From an uncultured Chromatiaceae bacterium (GTDB lineage: Bacteria > Pseudomonadota > Gammaproteobacteria > Enterobacterales > Alteromonadaceae), in NCBI GenBank assembly GCA_946482325.1, contig CAMLRA010000013.1, positions 1 to 52,471 on the forward strand: a stretch of 52,471 bases of DNA, in the 5' to 3' direction. The translations under genes and the position numbers were made by a program. Of this stretch, positions 26,261 to 35,880 are shown piece after piece. Positions within the stretch are counted from its first letter, which is position 1. Every line of letters begins with the position of its first letter. The notes under the pieces were generated by a model. It saw only the letters and a list, made by a program, of their open reading frames with translations. It had not been told where the DNA came from and did no database searches.

Positions 26261-27363
26261 CCTGGGCCTCCAAAGCGCCGCGCGACCACCTGCACCTGTT
26301 CATCATCCAGTTTCAGCAGGCTGGTCATACTAAAATTACTGTCGGCAGTATCAATGCTGATCTCTGCCTGAAAATATGCCGATTTCACGGCAAACAATGC
26401 TTTTACTTCAGCAGTCGGCGTTTGGCTGAACACCGAACTGTTGCTGCTGAAAAAATCGTCGACGCTGTCGTAGCCTTTTTCCGGTCTGCCGCTGATCACG
26501 CTTTTGGCGTCCTCTTCGCTCAAGCCCGGGATCAACGCAGCCAACACCGGTGCCTGTTGCTCGGTCATGGTATTGACGTTGAGCTGCAGCGTGCTGACCT
26601 GTGGGATCACACAGACCAGTGGCGCGACCAGTGCATAATCCGCCGGCGTCATATCGAGGATCACCCGCAGTTCGGACTTGCTGACCATCAGACTATTGGC
26701 GCTGTAATACGGCATCTCCAGCGCGGCATAGTCGTTCTCTTCGGCACCACCGGCGCTTTGTAAGGTACTGTCCGGGTCCAGCCAGTCGGTGACCCGCGCG
26801 ACCAGATAATCCGGCGGCAGCGATAAATCCACCGCATTTTGCTCCAGCAACCGTAAAAACGCCTGTTGTGCCGGGGTTTGCTGGCCTGGTTTTGCTCTGT
26901 TTGCGTTATCGCCGCTGTTGTCGTTATTCGGCGCATTACCATCCCGACCGTTGTTATTATTGGGATTATCACTGTCGCCGGTATTCGTGCCCGGGTTATT
27001 ACCCGGATTATTGTTAGCCGCCGGTAATAACGAATTCAGGTTAAAACACGCCTGTAAATCGGTGACAGTGCCGCTGATCGTTGCCTGTTCCACCGGGAAG
27101 ACGGCACCTTGTGTCGCCCATTCCTGACTCAGGTTAGTGGTTTCTTTACCTGCGGCGGACTTTTTCAATAAGCGTTGAATAAATTGCTCTGCACCTAACG
27201 CCAGCCAAATCGCCTGCTGACGCTGCTGCAAATTAATCTGCCGCTGCAATTCCAACTGCAAGCGACCGCTCATACTGACCGCAATCAATACGACAAAAGC
27301 CACCACCATCATCACGGCGATCAGCGCGACACCTTGTTGCCGAAGCGAACGCCGGATATTCAT
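26257..27363 (-). CDS. gspK: Type II secretion minor pseudopilin K, with Asn/Gly-rich insert
   Basis: Tip pseudopilin, largest of the minor set. The 368 residues begin with a prepilin leader cut before VALIAVMM (Gly11); residue +5 is not Glu, as is typical for GspK and important for tip placement. After FNLNSLLP, an Asn/Gly/Asp-rich low-complexity stretch of about 50 residues (116-165, e.g. NNNPGNNPGTNTGDSDNP) interrupts the fold. Helix-hairpin-helix-like segments (ISGRPEKGYDSVDDF near 290) follow. The insert lies at a position known to vary in this family. Confidence 0.92.
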   Translation of the reverse strand: MNIRRSLRQQGVALIAVMMVVAFVVLIAVSMSGRLQLELQRQINLQQRQQAIWLALGAEQFIQRLLKKSAAGKETTNLSQEWATQGAVFPVEQATISGTVTDLQACFNLNSLLPAANNNPGNNPGTNTGDSDNPNNNNGRDGNAPNNDNSGDNANRAKPGQQTPAQQAFLRLLEQNAVDLSLPPDYLVARVTDWLDPDSTLQSAGGAEENDYAALEMPYYSANSLMVSKSELRVILDMTPADYALVAPLVCVIPQVSTLQLNVNTMTEQQAPVLAALIPGLSEEDAKSVISGRPEKGYDSVDDFFSSNSSVFSQTPTAEVKALFAVKSAYFQAEISIDTADSNFSMTSLLKLDDEQVQVVARRFGGPG

Positions 27364-27977
27364 CGGGCCTCCTTCAGCGGCAGACTAAACACCCGTTCAA
27401 TCACGCCCAGCTGCGGTGATTTCAACGTCATTTTCACCGCCAGTGGCCAGTTGCCCTGGTCCCAGAATTCTTTCCATTGTTCCTGGCCGTCTTCTTTGAC
27501 CAGATAGCGGAATTTCAACTCGTCGATGTCTTCCAGTAATGGCTGAATATTCGGTTCGGTGCCGGTCACCGCATCCGGGTACAAATAATACAACCGTTGC
27601 AACTGACGCTCTTTCAGCCGGTAACCGACCAACTGTATTTCGCTGCGCGCCAGCACCATCCCCGGATTGGTCCAGCCGGCATGACTGAAGGTAATTCCAT
27701 CATCCTCGCTTTCAATCCAGTTGACGGCACCGGCCAGGGTCTGTGCAACCGGCGCTTCGCCATTGACGCGGATTTGTCTGGCACTGATTTGCCAGAAGTC
27801 GCGCTCAATCACCATCATGGCGCGCTGCAATTGTTGTAAGCGTAAGGTTGCAGCTCTGGAGGCTTCGTCGCTGCGGGTGACACTGTCCAACACTGCAACA
27901 GACGCCAGCCCCACCAGTGCAAAAATCGCTACCGCCAGCAGCATCTCAATAAATGTGAAACCGCGGTTACTCTGCAC
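27360..27977 (-). CDS. gspJ: Type II secretion minor pseudopilin J
   Basis: Tip-complex pseudopilin. The GTG at 27977 is preferred because it gives a normal six-residue leader (MQSNRG) before the cleavage motif FTFIEMLLAVAIF. A TTG further upstream would give an 18-residue leader and a 47-base overlap with gspI. Length from the GTG is 205 residues. Glu at +5 is present. It overlaps gspK by 4 and gspI by 11 bases. Confidence 0.88.
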   Translation of the reverse strand: MQSNRGFTFIEMLLAVAIFALVGLASVAVLDSVTRSDEASRAATLRLQQLQRAMMVIERDFWQISARQIRVNGEAPVAQTLAGAVNWIESEDDGITFSHAGWTNPGMVLARSEIQLVGYRLKERQLQRLYYLYPDAVTGTEPNIQPLLEDIDELKFRYLVKEDGQEQWKEFWDQGNWPLAVKMTLKSPQLGVIERVFSLPLKEAR

Positions 27978-28341
27978 GTTGCCGTCCGATAAAGGTCTGT
28001 AAGGTACTGACAATCCGTTCCGGCTCTTCCACCGGCCGCACTGTCACTTTGAGCATGCGGAATTCGGCATCCTCGGTTTCCAGCACCTCCAGCACCCATT
28101 TCCAGCGGTTTTTCGCCATCTCGGCTTCACCTTCGGCCGGTTGCGGTGGCCAACGCGTGTCGAGCCGTGCCAGCTGCAGCTGATTTTCGGCCACATAACC
28201 GGCCATCGTCATCTCTTCGATAATGCCCATAGCGCGGATATGTTCGGTGGTGGCACGCATCACGGCCACACCGGCGATGGCAAATACCGCCATCGCAATC
28301 ATCAGTTCAATCAGCGTGAAGCCGTTAACGCGCCTGTTCAA
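27967..28341 (-). CDS. gspI: Type II secretion minor pseudopilin I
   Basis: Core of the GspI-J-K tip complex. The 124 residues have leader MNRRVNG, cleavage before FTLIELMIAMAVFAIAG, and the AENQLQLARL stretch typical of GspI. The start codon is TTG and lies inside the end of gspH (17-base overlap). Confidence 0.9.
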   Translation of the reverse strand: MNRRVNGFTLIELMIAMAVFAIAGVAVMRATTEHIRAMGIIEEMTMAGYVAENQLQLARLDTRWPPQPAEGEAEMAKNRWKWVLEVLETEDAEFRMLKVTVRPVEEPERIVSTLQTFIGRQRAE

Positions 28342-29035
28342 GCTGCCCCCGCTCCAGTGGAATACTGAATACTGCTTTGAGGTTTTGGGTCAGCACCGGC
28401 CTTTCGCTGTCTTCTTTCAGTTCGAGTAAAAACGGGCTGATTTCGCCACTGGATAAAATAAACACCGTCGGATAACGCGGGTCTTTTTTCTGCGGCGGCG
28501 TGGTCAAAATACCGGTTTGCCGTTTCACTGGTTTTTTCACTTTACCGTCTGCGCGCTCTTTATCCGCTTCGGCTTGTTGTTTTTGTTCTTCTGCCAGCTG
28601 CTTTTCTACGGCCAGTTCATCAAAGCTGTTGGCTTCGGACAAACCATCATCTTCCGGCTCAAACTCGGCGCGGCTCAGCAGATTCTGCTCGGCCCACTCC
28701 AGTCCTTCTAATTCAATTTTTGCGCTGAAACCCGGCTTAAATTCATAAGGGGCTAAGGCTTTCGGTTCGCGGATACTGCGCCATTTATCCCGTTCAAACA
28801 GCATAAAGCGGTAGCCTTTGTCATCGATATAAAGCCCCAGCTCGACGTTTTTCAGCATCGCCAGTTCGGCCGCCAGCTGGATGCGAGCCTGTAATTTCTC
28901 GGTTTCTTTTTCCAGCCGTTGCTGCCGGCTTTCGCCGCTGAAGGAATACACCACAGTGGCGGCCAGCAATCCGATGAGCAGGATCACCAGCAGCACTTCA
29001 ATCAGGGTAAAACCTCCGGCGCGGCGTGGAATCAT
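28325..29035 (-). CDS. gspH: Type II secretion minor pseudopilin H, with charged insert
   Basis: Minor pseudopilin linking the tip to the GspG fibre. Prepilin cleavage falls before FTLIEVLLVILLIGLLA, with Glu at +5. At 236 residues it is longer than the usual 160-190. The excess is a highly charged Glu/Lys/Ala/Gln stretch at about 125-185 (e.g. EKQLAEEQKQQAEADKER), likely helical, inside the beta-sheet domain. The C-terminal FILSSGEISPF and the hydrophobic N-helix support the family. It overlaps the gspG stop by one base. Confidence 0.88.
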   Translation of the reverse strand: MIPRRAGGFTLIEVLLVILLIGLLAATVVYSFSGESRQQRLEKETEKLQARIQLAAELAMLKNVELGLYIDDKGYRFMLFERDKWRSIREPKALAPYEFKPGFSAKIELEGLEWAEQNLLSRAEFEPEDDGLSEANSFDELAVEKQLAEEQKQQAEADKERADGKVKKPVKRQTGILTTPPQKKDPRYPTVFILSSGEISPFLLELKEDSERPVLTQNLKAVFSIPLERGQLEQAR

Positions 29036-29472
29036 CAGTTTTGTGGCTCTTCGCCACCATCTAAATTCCAGTTACCGATATCATCTTCAGTGCCAGCCGA
29101 GCGGTCCGGGCCTGCGGAGAAAATATCAATTTTGCCCATCTCACCCGGGCTTGCCAGCTGATATTCGCCATTCCACGGGTCTTTCGGCAGGCGTTTGATG
29201 TAACCACCTTCCGGGTAGCTGCGTGGCATTGGCTCAGAAGTTGGCTGGGTGGTTAACGCCTGTAAACCTTGTTCTGTGGTTGGGTAAAAACCATTTTGCA
29301 TCTTGTATAAATCCAGCGCATTTTCCAGCTGCTGAATGTCCACCACCACTTTTTGCTTGTCGGCCTGCTCTTTGTTGCCCATCAGGTTCGGCACCACCAT
29401 ACTGGCAATAATGCCGAGAATAACGATAACCACCATCACTTCTAACAGGGTAAAACCACGTGAACGTTGCAT
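29035..29472 (-). CDS. gspG: Type II secretion major pseudopilin
   Basis: Major subunit of the periplasmic pseudopilus. The 145 residues have leader MQRSRG and mature start FTLLEVMVVIVILGIIAS with Glu at +5. The family C-terminal calcium region appears as DIFSAGPDRSAGTEDDIGNW. The conserved QGLQAL and KRLPKDPWN motifs are present. Just upstream of the ATG, ggaggtta gives a strong ribosome site, suited to a high-copy subunit. Confidence 0.97.
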   Translation of the reverse strand: MQRSRGFTLLEVMVVIVILGIIASMVVPNLMGNKEQADKQKVVVDIQQLENALDLYKMQNGFYPTTEQGLQALTTQPTSEPMPRSYPEGGYIKRLPKDPWNGEYQLASPGEMGKIDIFSAGPDRSAGTEDDIGNWNLDGGEEPQN

Positions 29473-29476
29473 TGTA

Positions 29477-30700
29477 CTAACCTCCTCCTACTAAATTGTT
29501 CAGAGCCAGAATTGGCTGTAATATCGCCATCACGATAAACAGCACCATACCGGCCATCACCGCGACCAGCGCCGGCTCAAACACTTTGAGCGAGACAGTG
29601 ACCAGGGTTTCAAATTCTTTGTCCTGACTATTGGCCGCGCGTTCCAGCATGCCATCGAGTTGACCGCTTTTTTCACCGCTGGCAATCATATGCAACATCA
29701 TCGGCGGGAATAATTTGGTCTGATCCAGCGCCGCCCGCAGCGACGAACCTTCGCGCACCCGACCGGTCGCTTCGCCAATCATCTGTTTCATATAACTGTT
29801 GTCCAGCACATCAGCACTGATGCGCATAGCCTCTAACAAAGGCACGGCACTGGCGTTCAGAATACTTAACGTGCGGGCAAAGCGGGCGGTATTCAGACCA
29901 CGCGCCACTTTACCGATAAGCCCGACGCGTAAAATGGCACGGTCATACTTCAGTTTCAGCGCCGGTTTACGCAGCGCCCGTTTCAGTGCAGTCACCGCCA
30001 GCATAATCAGCAGCACCAGATAAAGGCCATAACTGCGGATAAACTCACTGGCGGCTATCAAAAACAAGGTCGACCCCGGCAGCGACTGGCCCATATGGTC
30101 AAACTGCTCGACAATTTTCGGCACCACCAACGCCAGCAGAATGCTGATCACCATCACGGCAAAAAAGGTCAGAATGGCCGGATACAACATCGCCTGCATC
30201 AGCTGACTGCGCATATGCTGGCGCTGTTCGGTGTAATCAGCCAGCCGGTTTAATACCGCATCGAGGTGGCCGGATTTTTCACCGGCCGCCACCATAGAGC
30301 GGAACAGATGGTCAAACACATGCGGGAATTCGGCCAAACCTTCAGCCAGGCTATAACCTTCCACCACTTTGGAGCGCACACCCATCATCATGTTGCGCAA
30401 CCGTGGTTTTTCGCATTGTTCGGCCACCGCCAGCAAGGCGTTTTCAATCGGCAGTGCAGCTTCCACCAGCGTGGCAATTTGCCGGGTGATCAGCGCCAAA
30501 TCGGCGGCGCTGATGCCGCTTTGAAACCAGTTGCGGCCACTGGCGATAATTTTTTCCTGCTGCGACGCCAGCTCAATACTGACCGGCGTCAGCTTGCGCT
30601 CGCGCAGCAACTGGCGGGCATGGCGGGCATTATCAGCTTCCAGCACGCCTTTGGACGATTTACCGCGCGCATCCAGCGCCTGATATTCAAAGGCGGCCAC
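29477..30700 (-). CDS. gspF: Type II secretion inner-membrane platform protein F
   Basis: Polytopic platform protein that couples the ATPase to the pseudopilus. The 407 residues show two repeated GspF domains (about 70-195 and 270-395) with three membrane segments near 170-195, 222-242 and 375-400. GEKSGHLDAVLNRLADY and GEKSGQLDGMLERAA are the paired motifs. The start is GTG, overlapping the gspE stop by one base. Confidence 0.95.
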   Translation of the reverse strand: MAAFEYQALDARGKSSKGVLEADNARHARQLLRERKLTPVSIELASQQEKIIASGRNWFQSGISAADLALITRQIATLVEAALPIENALLAVAEQCEKPRLRNMMMGVRSKVVEGYSLAEGLAEFPHVFDHLFRSMVAAGEKSGHLDAVLNRLADYTEQRQHMRSQLMQAMLYPAILTFFAVMVISILLALVVPKIVEQFDHMGQSLPGSTLFLIAASEFIRSYGLYLVLLIMLAVTALKRALRKPALKLKYDRAILRVGLIGKVARGLNTARFARTLSILNASAVPLLEAMRISADVLDNSYMKQMIGEATGRVREGSSLRAALDQTKLFPPMMLHMIASGEKSGQLDGMLERAANSQDKEFETLVTVSLKVFEPALVAVMAGMVLFIVMAILQPILALNNLVGGG

Positions 30701-32202
30701 TATGCATCCTCACGCGTCACGCGCAGCACTTCTTCCAGCGTGGTGATGCCGGCCAGCACTTTGGAAAAACCGTCCTGGCGGATACTGGGGCTTTGACTGC
30801 GGATGTATTTTTCGATCGACTGCTCGCCTTTGCCGTTGTGAATCAGTTCACGGCAATGCTCGTCGACGACAATCAATTCATGAATACCGGTGCGGCCGCG
30901 ATAGCCGGTCTGGTTACACTGCTCGCAGCCAACGGCGCGGAAAATCGTGGCCGCTTCCGCTTTTTTCACGCCGAGCAGTGCCCGTTCTTCTTTATCCGGC
31001 TCGTGACTTTGTTTGCAGTGCGGGCACAAGGTCCGCACCAGCCGCTGCGCCAGCACCCCGAGCAGACTGCTGGATAACAGGAAAGGCTCAATGCCCATAT
31101 CTTCCAGCCGGGTAATAGCGCCGGAAGCGGTGTTGGTGTGAAGCGTCGATAACACCAGGTGACCGGTTAAACTGGCCTGTACCGCAATTTGCGCGGTTTC
31201 CAGGTCACGGATCTCACCGACCATCACCACGTCCGGGTCCTGGCGCAGAATGGCGCGCAGGCCGCGGGCAAAGGTCATATTCACTTTGGTATTAACCTGA
31301 GTCTGGCCTATGCCTTCGAGCTCATATTCAATCGGGTCTTCCACCGTCAGGATATTGCGATCCTTGGTATTGATGTCGGTAAGACCCGCATACAACGTGG
31401 TGGATTTACCGGAACCGGTCGGGCCTGTCACCAGAATGATGCCGTGTGGTTTTAAAATCAGCTCGGCAAAGGCCTGCTGCACCGACAAGGTCATGCCCAA
31501 ATCAGCCAGATTCAGGTGGGAGTTGTTTTTGTCGAGTAAACGCAGCACCACACGTTCGCCATGGCTTGAAGGCATCGTCGACACCCGCACGTCGACAGCG
31601 CGGCCGGCAATGCGCAGACTGATACGGCCATCCTGCGGCACGCGTTTTTCCGCGATGTCGAGTTTGGCCATAACCTTTATCCGCGACACCAGCAGGCTCG
31701 ACAGTTTGCGGTTCGGCCGCAGCATTTCACGCAGCACACCGTCGATGCGAAAGCGCACCACTAAGGCTTTTTCAAAAGTTTCGACGTGGATATCCGAGGC
31801 ACCGAGTTTAATGGCTTCACCGAGCATGGCGTTAATCAGCTTGATGATCGGCGCGTCGTCTTCGTTTTCTAATAAGTCTTCGGTTTCCGGAATTTCATCG
31901 GCTAAAGACGCCAGATTCACTTCGTTGCCGATGTCTTGCATGATTTGTTGCGCTTCGCTGGAATCGCGCTGATAAGCCGCTTCCAGCATAGCTTCGAATT
32001 CCACCGCACTCATGCGCTGAATCGAAAACGGCTGATTCAGCAAACGGCGGATCTCCAGAAGCGCAGCCGGCGTCGTTTCCGGGGCGATCAGCAATTGCCA
32101 CAAGCCACCAGCGTCCTGTTGCAGCAACACTTTATGCCGTTTGGCAAAACCAAAGGGTAAACGGACTTTGATGCTGCCTTCAGGCAGGTCAACCGCCGCC
32201 AT
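30700..32202 (-). CDS. gspE: Type II secretion ATPase E
   Basis: Cytoplasmic hexameric motor. The 500 residues contain an N-terminal GspL-binding domain, an arginine-rich middle ([13 protein letters not shown] near 149-161), Walker [10 protein letters not shown] (260-268), an Asp box and Walker B region ([13 protein letters not shown] near 322), and a His box. A four-cysteine zinc motif near the C-terminus uses CPHC and CEQC about 40 residues apart. Start and gspD stop are directly adjacent (TAA-ATG). Confidence 0.97.
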   Translation of the reverse strand: MAAVDLPEGSIKVRLPFGFAKRHKVLLQQDAGGLWQLLIAPETTPAALLEIRRLLNQPFSIQRMSAVEFEAMLEAAYQRDSSEAQQIMQDIGNEVNLASLADEIPETEDLLENEDDAPIIKLINAMLGEAIKLGASDIHVETFEKALVVRFRIDGVLREMLRPNRKLSSLLVSRIKVMAKLDIAEKRVPQDGRISLRIAGRAVDVRVSTMPSSHGERVVLRLLDKNNSHLNLADLGMTLSVQQAFAELILKPHGIILVTGPTGSGKSTTLYAGLTDINTKDRNILTVEDPIEYELEGIGQTQVNTKVNMTFARGLRAILRQDPDVVMVGEIRDLETAQIAVQASLTGHLVLSTLHTNTASGAITRLEDMGIEPFLLSSSLLGVLAQRLVRTLCPHCKQSHEPDKEERALLGVKKAEAATIFRAVGCEQCNQTGYRGRTGIHELIVVDEHCRELIHNGKGEQSIEKYIRSQSPSIRQDGFSKVLAGITTLEEVLRVTREDA

Positions 32203-34302
32203 TTATTGGTTGCCCTCAGCTTTGGCCGGGTTCAGCTCGCCTTTGTCCATCTGCTCCAGCCGCTGCTGAATTTCCGGCGGTAAGGCTTTGTCCTTGCCCC
32301 AAACCGGCAATTCCGGCGTTGGTGTATCCGGCATCAGCGACACGCCATTGTCTTGTTTGTTCAGCTGCTGCGCGCGCATGTAGTTGTATTTACGCTGGCT
32401 GACTTCGTTCATCACGCCACCGTCGCGCATAATGGTCGGTTTGATAAACACCATCAGATTACGTTTTTTCTTGCTGGTGCTGGTGGAGCGGAATAAATGC
32501 CCCAACACCGGAATATCACCGAGCAGCGGCACTTTGGATTCGCTTTGCTGCACGTCTTCGTCAATCAGACCGCCCAACACCACAGTGGCGCCATCGTCGG
32601 CCATCACTGTAGTTTTGATTTCGCGTTTGGCAATGATGAGGTCACCGTCAATCGCGCCGGCGCGACTGGACACTTCCTGCTCAATAGTCAGGCGCACCGC
32701 ATTGCCTTCGTTAATTTGCGGTGTGACTTTGAGTTTGATACCAATCTCTTTGCGATCTTTGGTGGTAAAAGGGCTGTTACCGTTTTGACCCGGGCTGGTA
32801 GTCGTTTCAACCGGCACTTCTTCACCGACGATAAAAAACGATTCCTGGTTATCCAGTGTGGTGATATGCGGCGTGGCCAGAATGTTCGAGTCAGTATCGG
32901 CTTTGACGGCCTGAATAATGGCGCCCCAGTCGTCTTTGACCACACCAAGCATTGCACCACTGACCTGACCAAGGACCGTACCTAATGCGGTGTAATCGCC
33001 CGGCGTATCAGGATCTTGCACTGTCGTACTCGGCACCCCCGGAATTGTCGATTGCACGACACGTGGTTGCGGCGTGACTTTGCGGGCTGATGCCGCTGCT
33101 GCAGCTACAGAAGAAACAGGGACGACTCCATTGTTGAACTGCGTAATCCCGCCTTCAGCCGAAATCAGCTGCACACCCAGGTTAATACCGGCGGTTTCAC
33201 CTACTTCCACGATAATGGCTTCGACTAACACCTGCGCGCGGCGGATATCGACCTGACGGATCACTTCTTCAAGATTACGCAGCATGTCGGGCTGCGCTGT
33301 GATAATCACTGAGTTACTTTCGGTATGGGCTTCAATACTGACTTCACGGTTGCTGCCACGGCTGCCGCTACCGCCTTGTGCCGCTTGCTGGCTTTGCGCT
33401 GAATTCGCGGCAGCCACCATCGAGTTAGACACCCCCTGCAGCACTTTGACTAAATCTTCCGCTTTGGCGTACTTCAGGTAATACACCCGGGTATTGCCCT
33501 GGCTTTCTTGTTCCGCATCCAGCCGTTTGACGATGTCAGCCACACGCTGGCGCGCCTGTAATTCGCCGGACACTATCACGCTGTTGGTGCGCTCGTCGGC
33601 GACAATTTTCGGAATAAGGAATTCTGGCTGGTCGCCTTGCCCTTGTTTTTTGTAGATATTTTCTAAGATGCGCACCACTTCAGCAGCCGAAGCGAAACTT
33701 AAGCGGATAATTTCGATATCCTGGTTACCGGCCTTGTCGACGCGCTGGATAATATCCACCAGCCGGTTCACCACTTCCGCCTGGCCGGTCATCATGATGA
33801 CGTTGGACGGGTCGTAGTTCACCACATGGCCGCCACCGGCCTGGTCGGTAAACTGACGTAGTAATGGCGCCAGTTCACGCACTGAGACGTTTTTGACCTG
33901 AACGACGCGGGTCACCATTTCATCGCCAATGCCGCTGTTATTGTCGCCCACCACCGGGATGTTCGACATTTTGGCGTCTTTTTGCCGCACCACTTTCAAC
34001 ACGCCGCTTTTCATTTCCACGATGGAAAAGTCATACACTTCCAACACGTTAAGGAAAAACTGGTAGTACTGCTGCTCATTCAGCATCTCATAAGAGCGCA
34101 CATTGATACGACCGCGCACCTGCGGGTCGACAATGATGGTTTTATTCAGGTTTTTACCGACGATATTAATAAACTCGGTGATTTCAGTGCCTTTAAAATT
34201 CGGCTGATATTCAACCGCAGTACTGAAAAAGCTCAGCAGCGCCAAGGCACCGGCGCCCAGTTGCAGCTTCAAAGACGGAAGGCGAAAGATAGTTGATTTC
34301 AT
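32203..34302 (-). CDS. gspD: Type II secretion outer-membrane secretin D
   Basis: Forms the multimeric outer-membrane gate. The 699 residues have a signal peptide (about 1-29). N0 and N1-N3 ring domains follow (about 30-330), including the FKGTEITEFINIVGKN start of N0 and a Gly/Ser/Gln-rich N3 loop. The secretin core (about 360-640) has VEAIIVEV, VPLLGDIPVLGHLF and MVFIKPTIM. The C-terminal S-domain region is short. It lies 27 bases after gspC. Confidence 0.97.
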   Translation of the reverse strand: MKSTIFRLPSLKLQLGAGALALLSFFSTAVEYQPNFKGTEITEFINIVGKNLNKTIIVDPQVRGRINVRSYEMLNEQQYYQFFLNVLEVYDFSIVEMKSGVLKVVRQKDAKMSNIPVVGDNNSGIGDEMVTRVVQVKNVSVRELAPLLRQFTDQAGGGHVVNYDPSNVIMMTGQAEVVNRLVDIIQRVDKAGNQDIEIIRLSFASAAEVVRILENIYKKQGQGDQPEFLIPKIVADERTNSVIVSGELQARQRVADIVKRLDAEQESQGNTRVYYLKYAKAEDLVKVLQGVSNSMVAAANSAQSQQAAQGGSGSRGSNREVSIEAHTESNSVIITAQPDMLRNLEEVIRQVDIRRAQVLVEAIIVEVGETAGINLGVQLISAEGGITQFNNGVVPVSSVAAAAASARKVTPQPRVVQSTIPGVPSTTVQDPDTPGDYTALGTVLGQVSGAMLGVVKDDWGAIIQAVKADTDSNILATPHITTLDNQESFFIVGEEVPVETTTSPGQNGNSPFTTKDRKEIGIKLKVTPQINEGNAVRLTIEQEVSSRAGAIDGDLIIAKREIKTTVMADDGATVVLGGLIDEDVQQSESKVPLLGDIPVLGHLFRSTSTSKKKRNLMVFIKPTIMRDGGVMNEVSQRKYNYMRAQQLNKQDNGVSLMPDTPTPELPVWGKDKALPPEIQQRLEQMDKGELNPAKAEGNQ

Positions 34303-34329
34303 TGAAAATATGCCATTCTGTACAGGTTA

Positions 34330-35262
34330 TTATTGTGACAGGTTTACCTGAATGTCGCGGATCTCACCGTCACGTTCTATTTTAATCGACGCTTGGCTCG
34401 CCTCGCGTAATTCGTTGATGACGCCATACGCCTGCTGCATATCGTTCAGGCGCACACCGTTAATCTCTATCGCCACGTCGTTGGGCCTGAGCCCCATCTT
34501 TGCGAATAATTCGGCGTCTTTGCCCGGCAACAAGGCATAACCATACATTTGGCCGTTGCGGTGGCGTGGCGTAATCCGGACATAATCAAAAAACTTGGCC
34601 GGTTCGTTCAGCATTTCCCGCCGCATACTGGCGACTTCTTCAGCTGCCGGGCTATAAGACTCAGGGGCAGGTGCGACTTCCGCCAAAACCGATTCATCCA
34701 CAGCGCCATTCGCTTCGCTGAGTTTCTGGTACTCGACGCCGTCTAACATCAGGGTTTCCATCCGGCCGGATACCTGCAATAAAACCCGGTCTTCCAGTAC
34801 CTGTTTCAGCACTGCAGCTGTACCTTCGATTTGTTCGTCGATGGCATAAACCTGTTCAACGCCGCTATTTTCGATGACAGCAGTGCCCTGTTCCGGTTTT
34901 TTTGCAGTCGCGACCACACCGGTCAGTTTCAGATTCAGGCTGGTTTGTGGCGCATCAGTGACGGTTTGGACTGGTGCCGGTTCGGCGGATTTTGGCTGAT
35001 ACTGGCCAAACAAACGCGCATCGACCAGTTTTTGGATGTCTTGCGCCGAACTGGCCGGCGCGGTTGCAACTCCGACCGGCGCTACAACAGCAGTGGCCGG
35101 TGCTGCAGGCATTAACAGCCAACTGAAGCGGGCGGCAAGCCAGGCCAGCAATAGCAGGAATATCAGTGCAAAAAGACGATTCAGCAGCGTTACCGGCAGT
35201 TTTGCGTAAAACTGCTGCCACTGTGCTGCCCAATCCAGGCCAGAAATTTGTTGCCAATTCAT
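34330..35262 (-). CDS. gspC: Type II secretion inner-membrane protein C
   Basis: First gene of the operon; connects the inner-membrane platform to the secretin and takes part in substrate recognition. The 310 residues have a membrane segment (about 28-51), the homology region with LKLTGVVA near 112-119 that contacts GspD N0, and a C-terminal PDZ domain (about 215-310) with GLRPNDVAIEINGVRL. The operon order C-D-E-F-G-H-I-J-K-L-M-N is complete; the prepilin peptidase GspO is not here. Confidence 0.95.
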   Translation of the reverse strand: MNWQQISGLDWAAQWQQFYAKLPVTLLNRLFALIFLLLLAWLAARFSWLLMPAAPATAVVAPVGVATAPASSAQDIQKLVDARLFGQYQPKSAEPAPVQTVTDAPQTSLNLKLTGVVATAKKPEQGTAVIENSGVEQVYAIDEQIEGTAAVLKQVLEDRVLLQVSGRMETLMLDGVEYQKLSEANGAVDESVLAEVAPAPESYSPAAEEVASMRREMLNEPAKFFDYVRITPRHRNGQMYGYALLPGKDAELFAKMGLRPNDVAIEINGVRLNDMQQAYGVINELREASQASIKIERDGEIRDIQVNLSQ

Positions 35263-35291
35263 TGTAATGATTCTGTATCTAAACTGTTTTT

Positions 35292-35320
35292 ATCTTACTC
35301 AGTTGGCTCAGGAGCAACAA
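35292..35320 (-). promoter_or_regulatory. Candidate promoter of the gsp operon
   Basis: Read on the minus strand: TTGTTG (35320-35315), a 17-base spacer, TAAGAT (35297-35292), about 30 bases before the gspC ATG. The boxes are moderate matches. The rest of 35263-35459 holds a small hairpin CAGATG-ATAAA-CATCTG near 35346 and the hslR leader. Confidence 0.4.
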
Positions 35321-35459
35321 GACCAGCAAAGTTATTTACCTTGCCATTACAGATGATAAACATCTGATATCCGTCACAAGCCGGACTGAACAGCCCGTCA
35401 TACTGGAGCAAAAGCCCTGATTATGCTATGTTCGCGCCGATTAGCGGAGCAACATACGA

Positions 35460-35873
35460 ATGACTCAACCCAGCCAAAATCAGGACAATACCACAGTTAT
35501 ATTACGTTTGGATAAATGGTTATGGGCCTGCCGTTTCTATAAAACCCGCAGTCTGGCTAAAGACATGATAGACGGCGGAAAAGTTCAGTATAATGGTCAG
35601 CGCTGCAAAGCCAGCAAAGCGGTCGAAATCGGTGCCACTATCCGTCTGACGCAGGGTTCTGATGAAAAAACGGTGATAGTCCGTGGTCTTTGTGAACAAC
35701 GTCAGGCTGCTCCGCTGGCACAGCAGCTTTATGAAGAAACTGCCGAAAGCCAGCAATTGCGCGCCGAACGCGCTGAACTGCGCAAACTGAATCTGTTGTT
35801 TGCCCCGCATCCGGAGACAAAGCCGGACAAAAAAATGCGCCGGCAATTATTGTTATTAAAAGCACAAAACTGA
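35460..35873 (+). CDS. hslR: Heat shock protein 15, ribosome-associated
   Basis: S4-domain RNA-binding protein that recycles 50S subunits carrying stalled nascent chains. The 137 residues open the S4 domain at RLDKWLWACRFYKTRSLAKDMI (about 16-37), which is diagnostic, with GGKVQYNGQ next. The C-terminus is basic. GGAG lies about 10 bases before the ATG. hslO starts 7 bases after its stop, so the two form an operon as in E. coli. Confidence 0.95.
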   Translation: MTQPSQNQDNTTVILRLDKWLWACRFYKTRSLAKDMIDGGKVQYNGQRCKASKAVEIGATIRLTQGSDEKTVIVRGLCEQRQAAPLAQQLYEETAESQQLRAERAELRKLNLLFAPHPETKPDKKMRRQLLLLKAQN

Positions 35874-35880
35874 GGAAGCC

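Noticed and set aside
27978..28013. Longer gspJ start at TTG 28013
   Set aside because: It would give an 18-residue prepilin leader and a long overlap with gspI; GTG 27977 gives a normal short leader.
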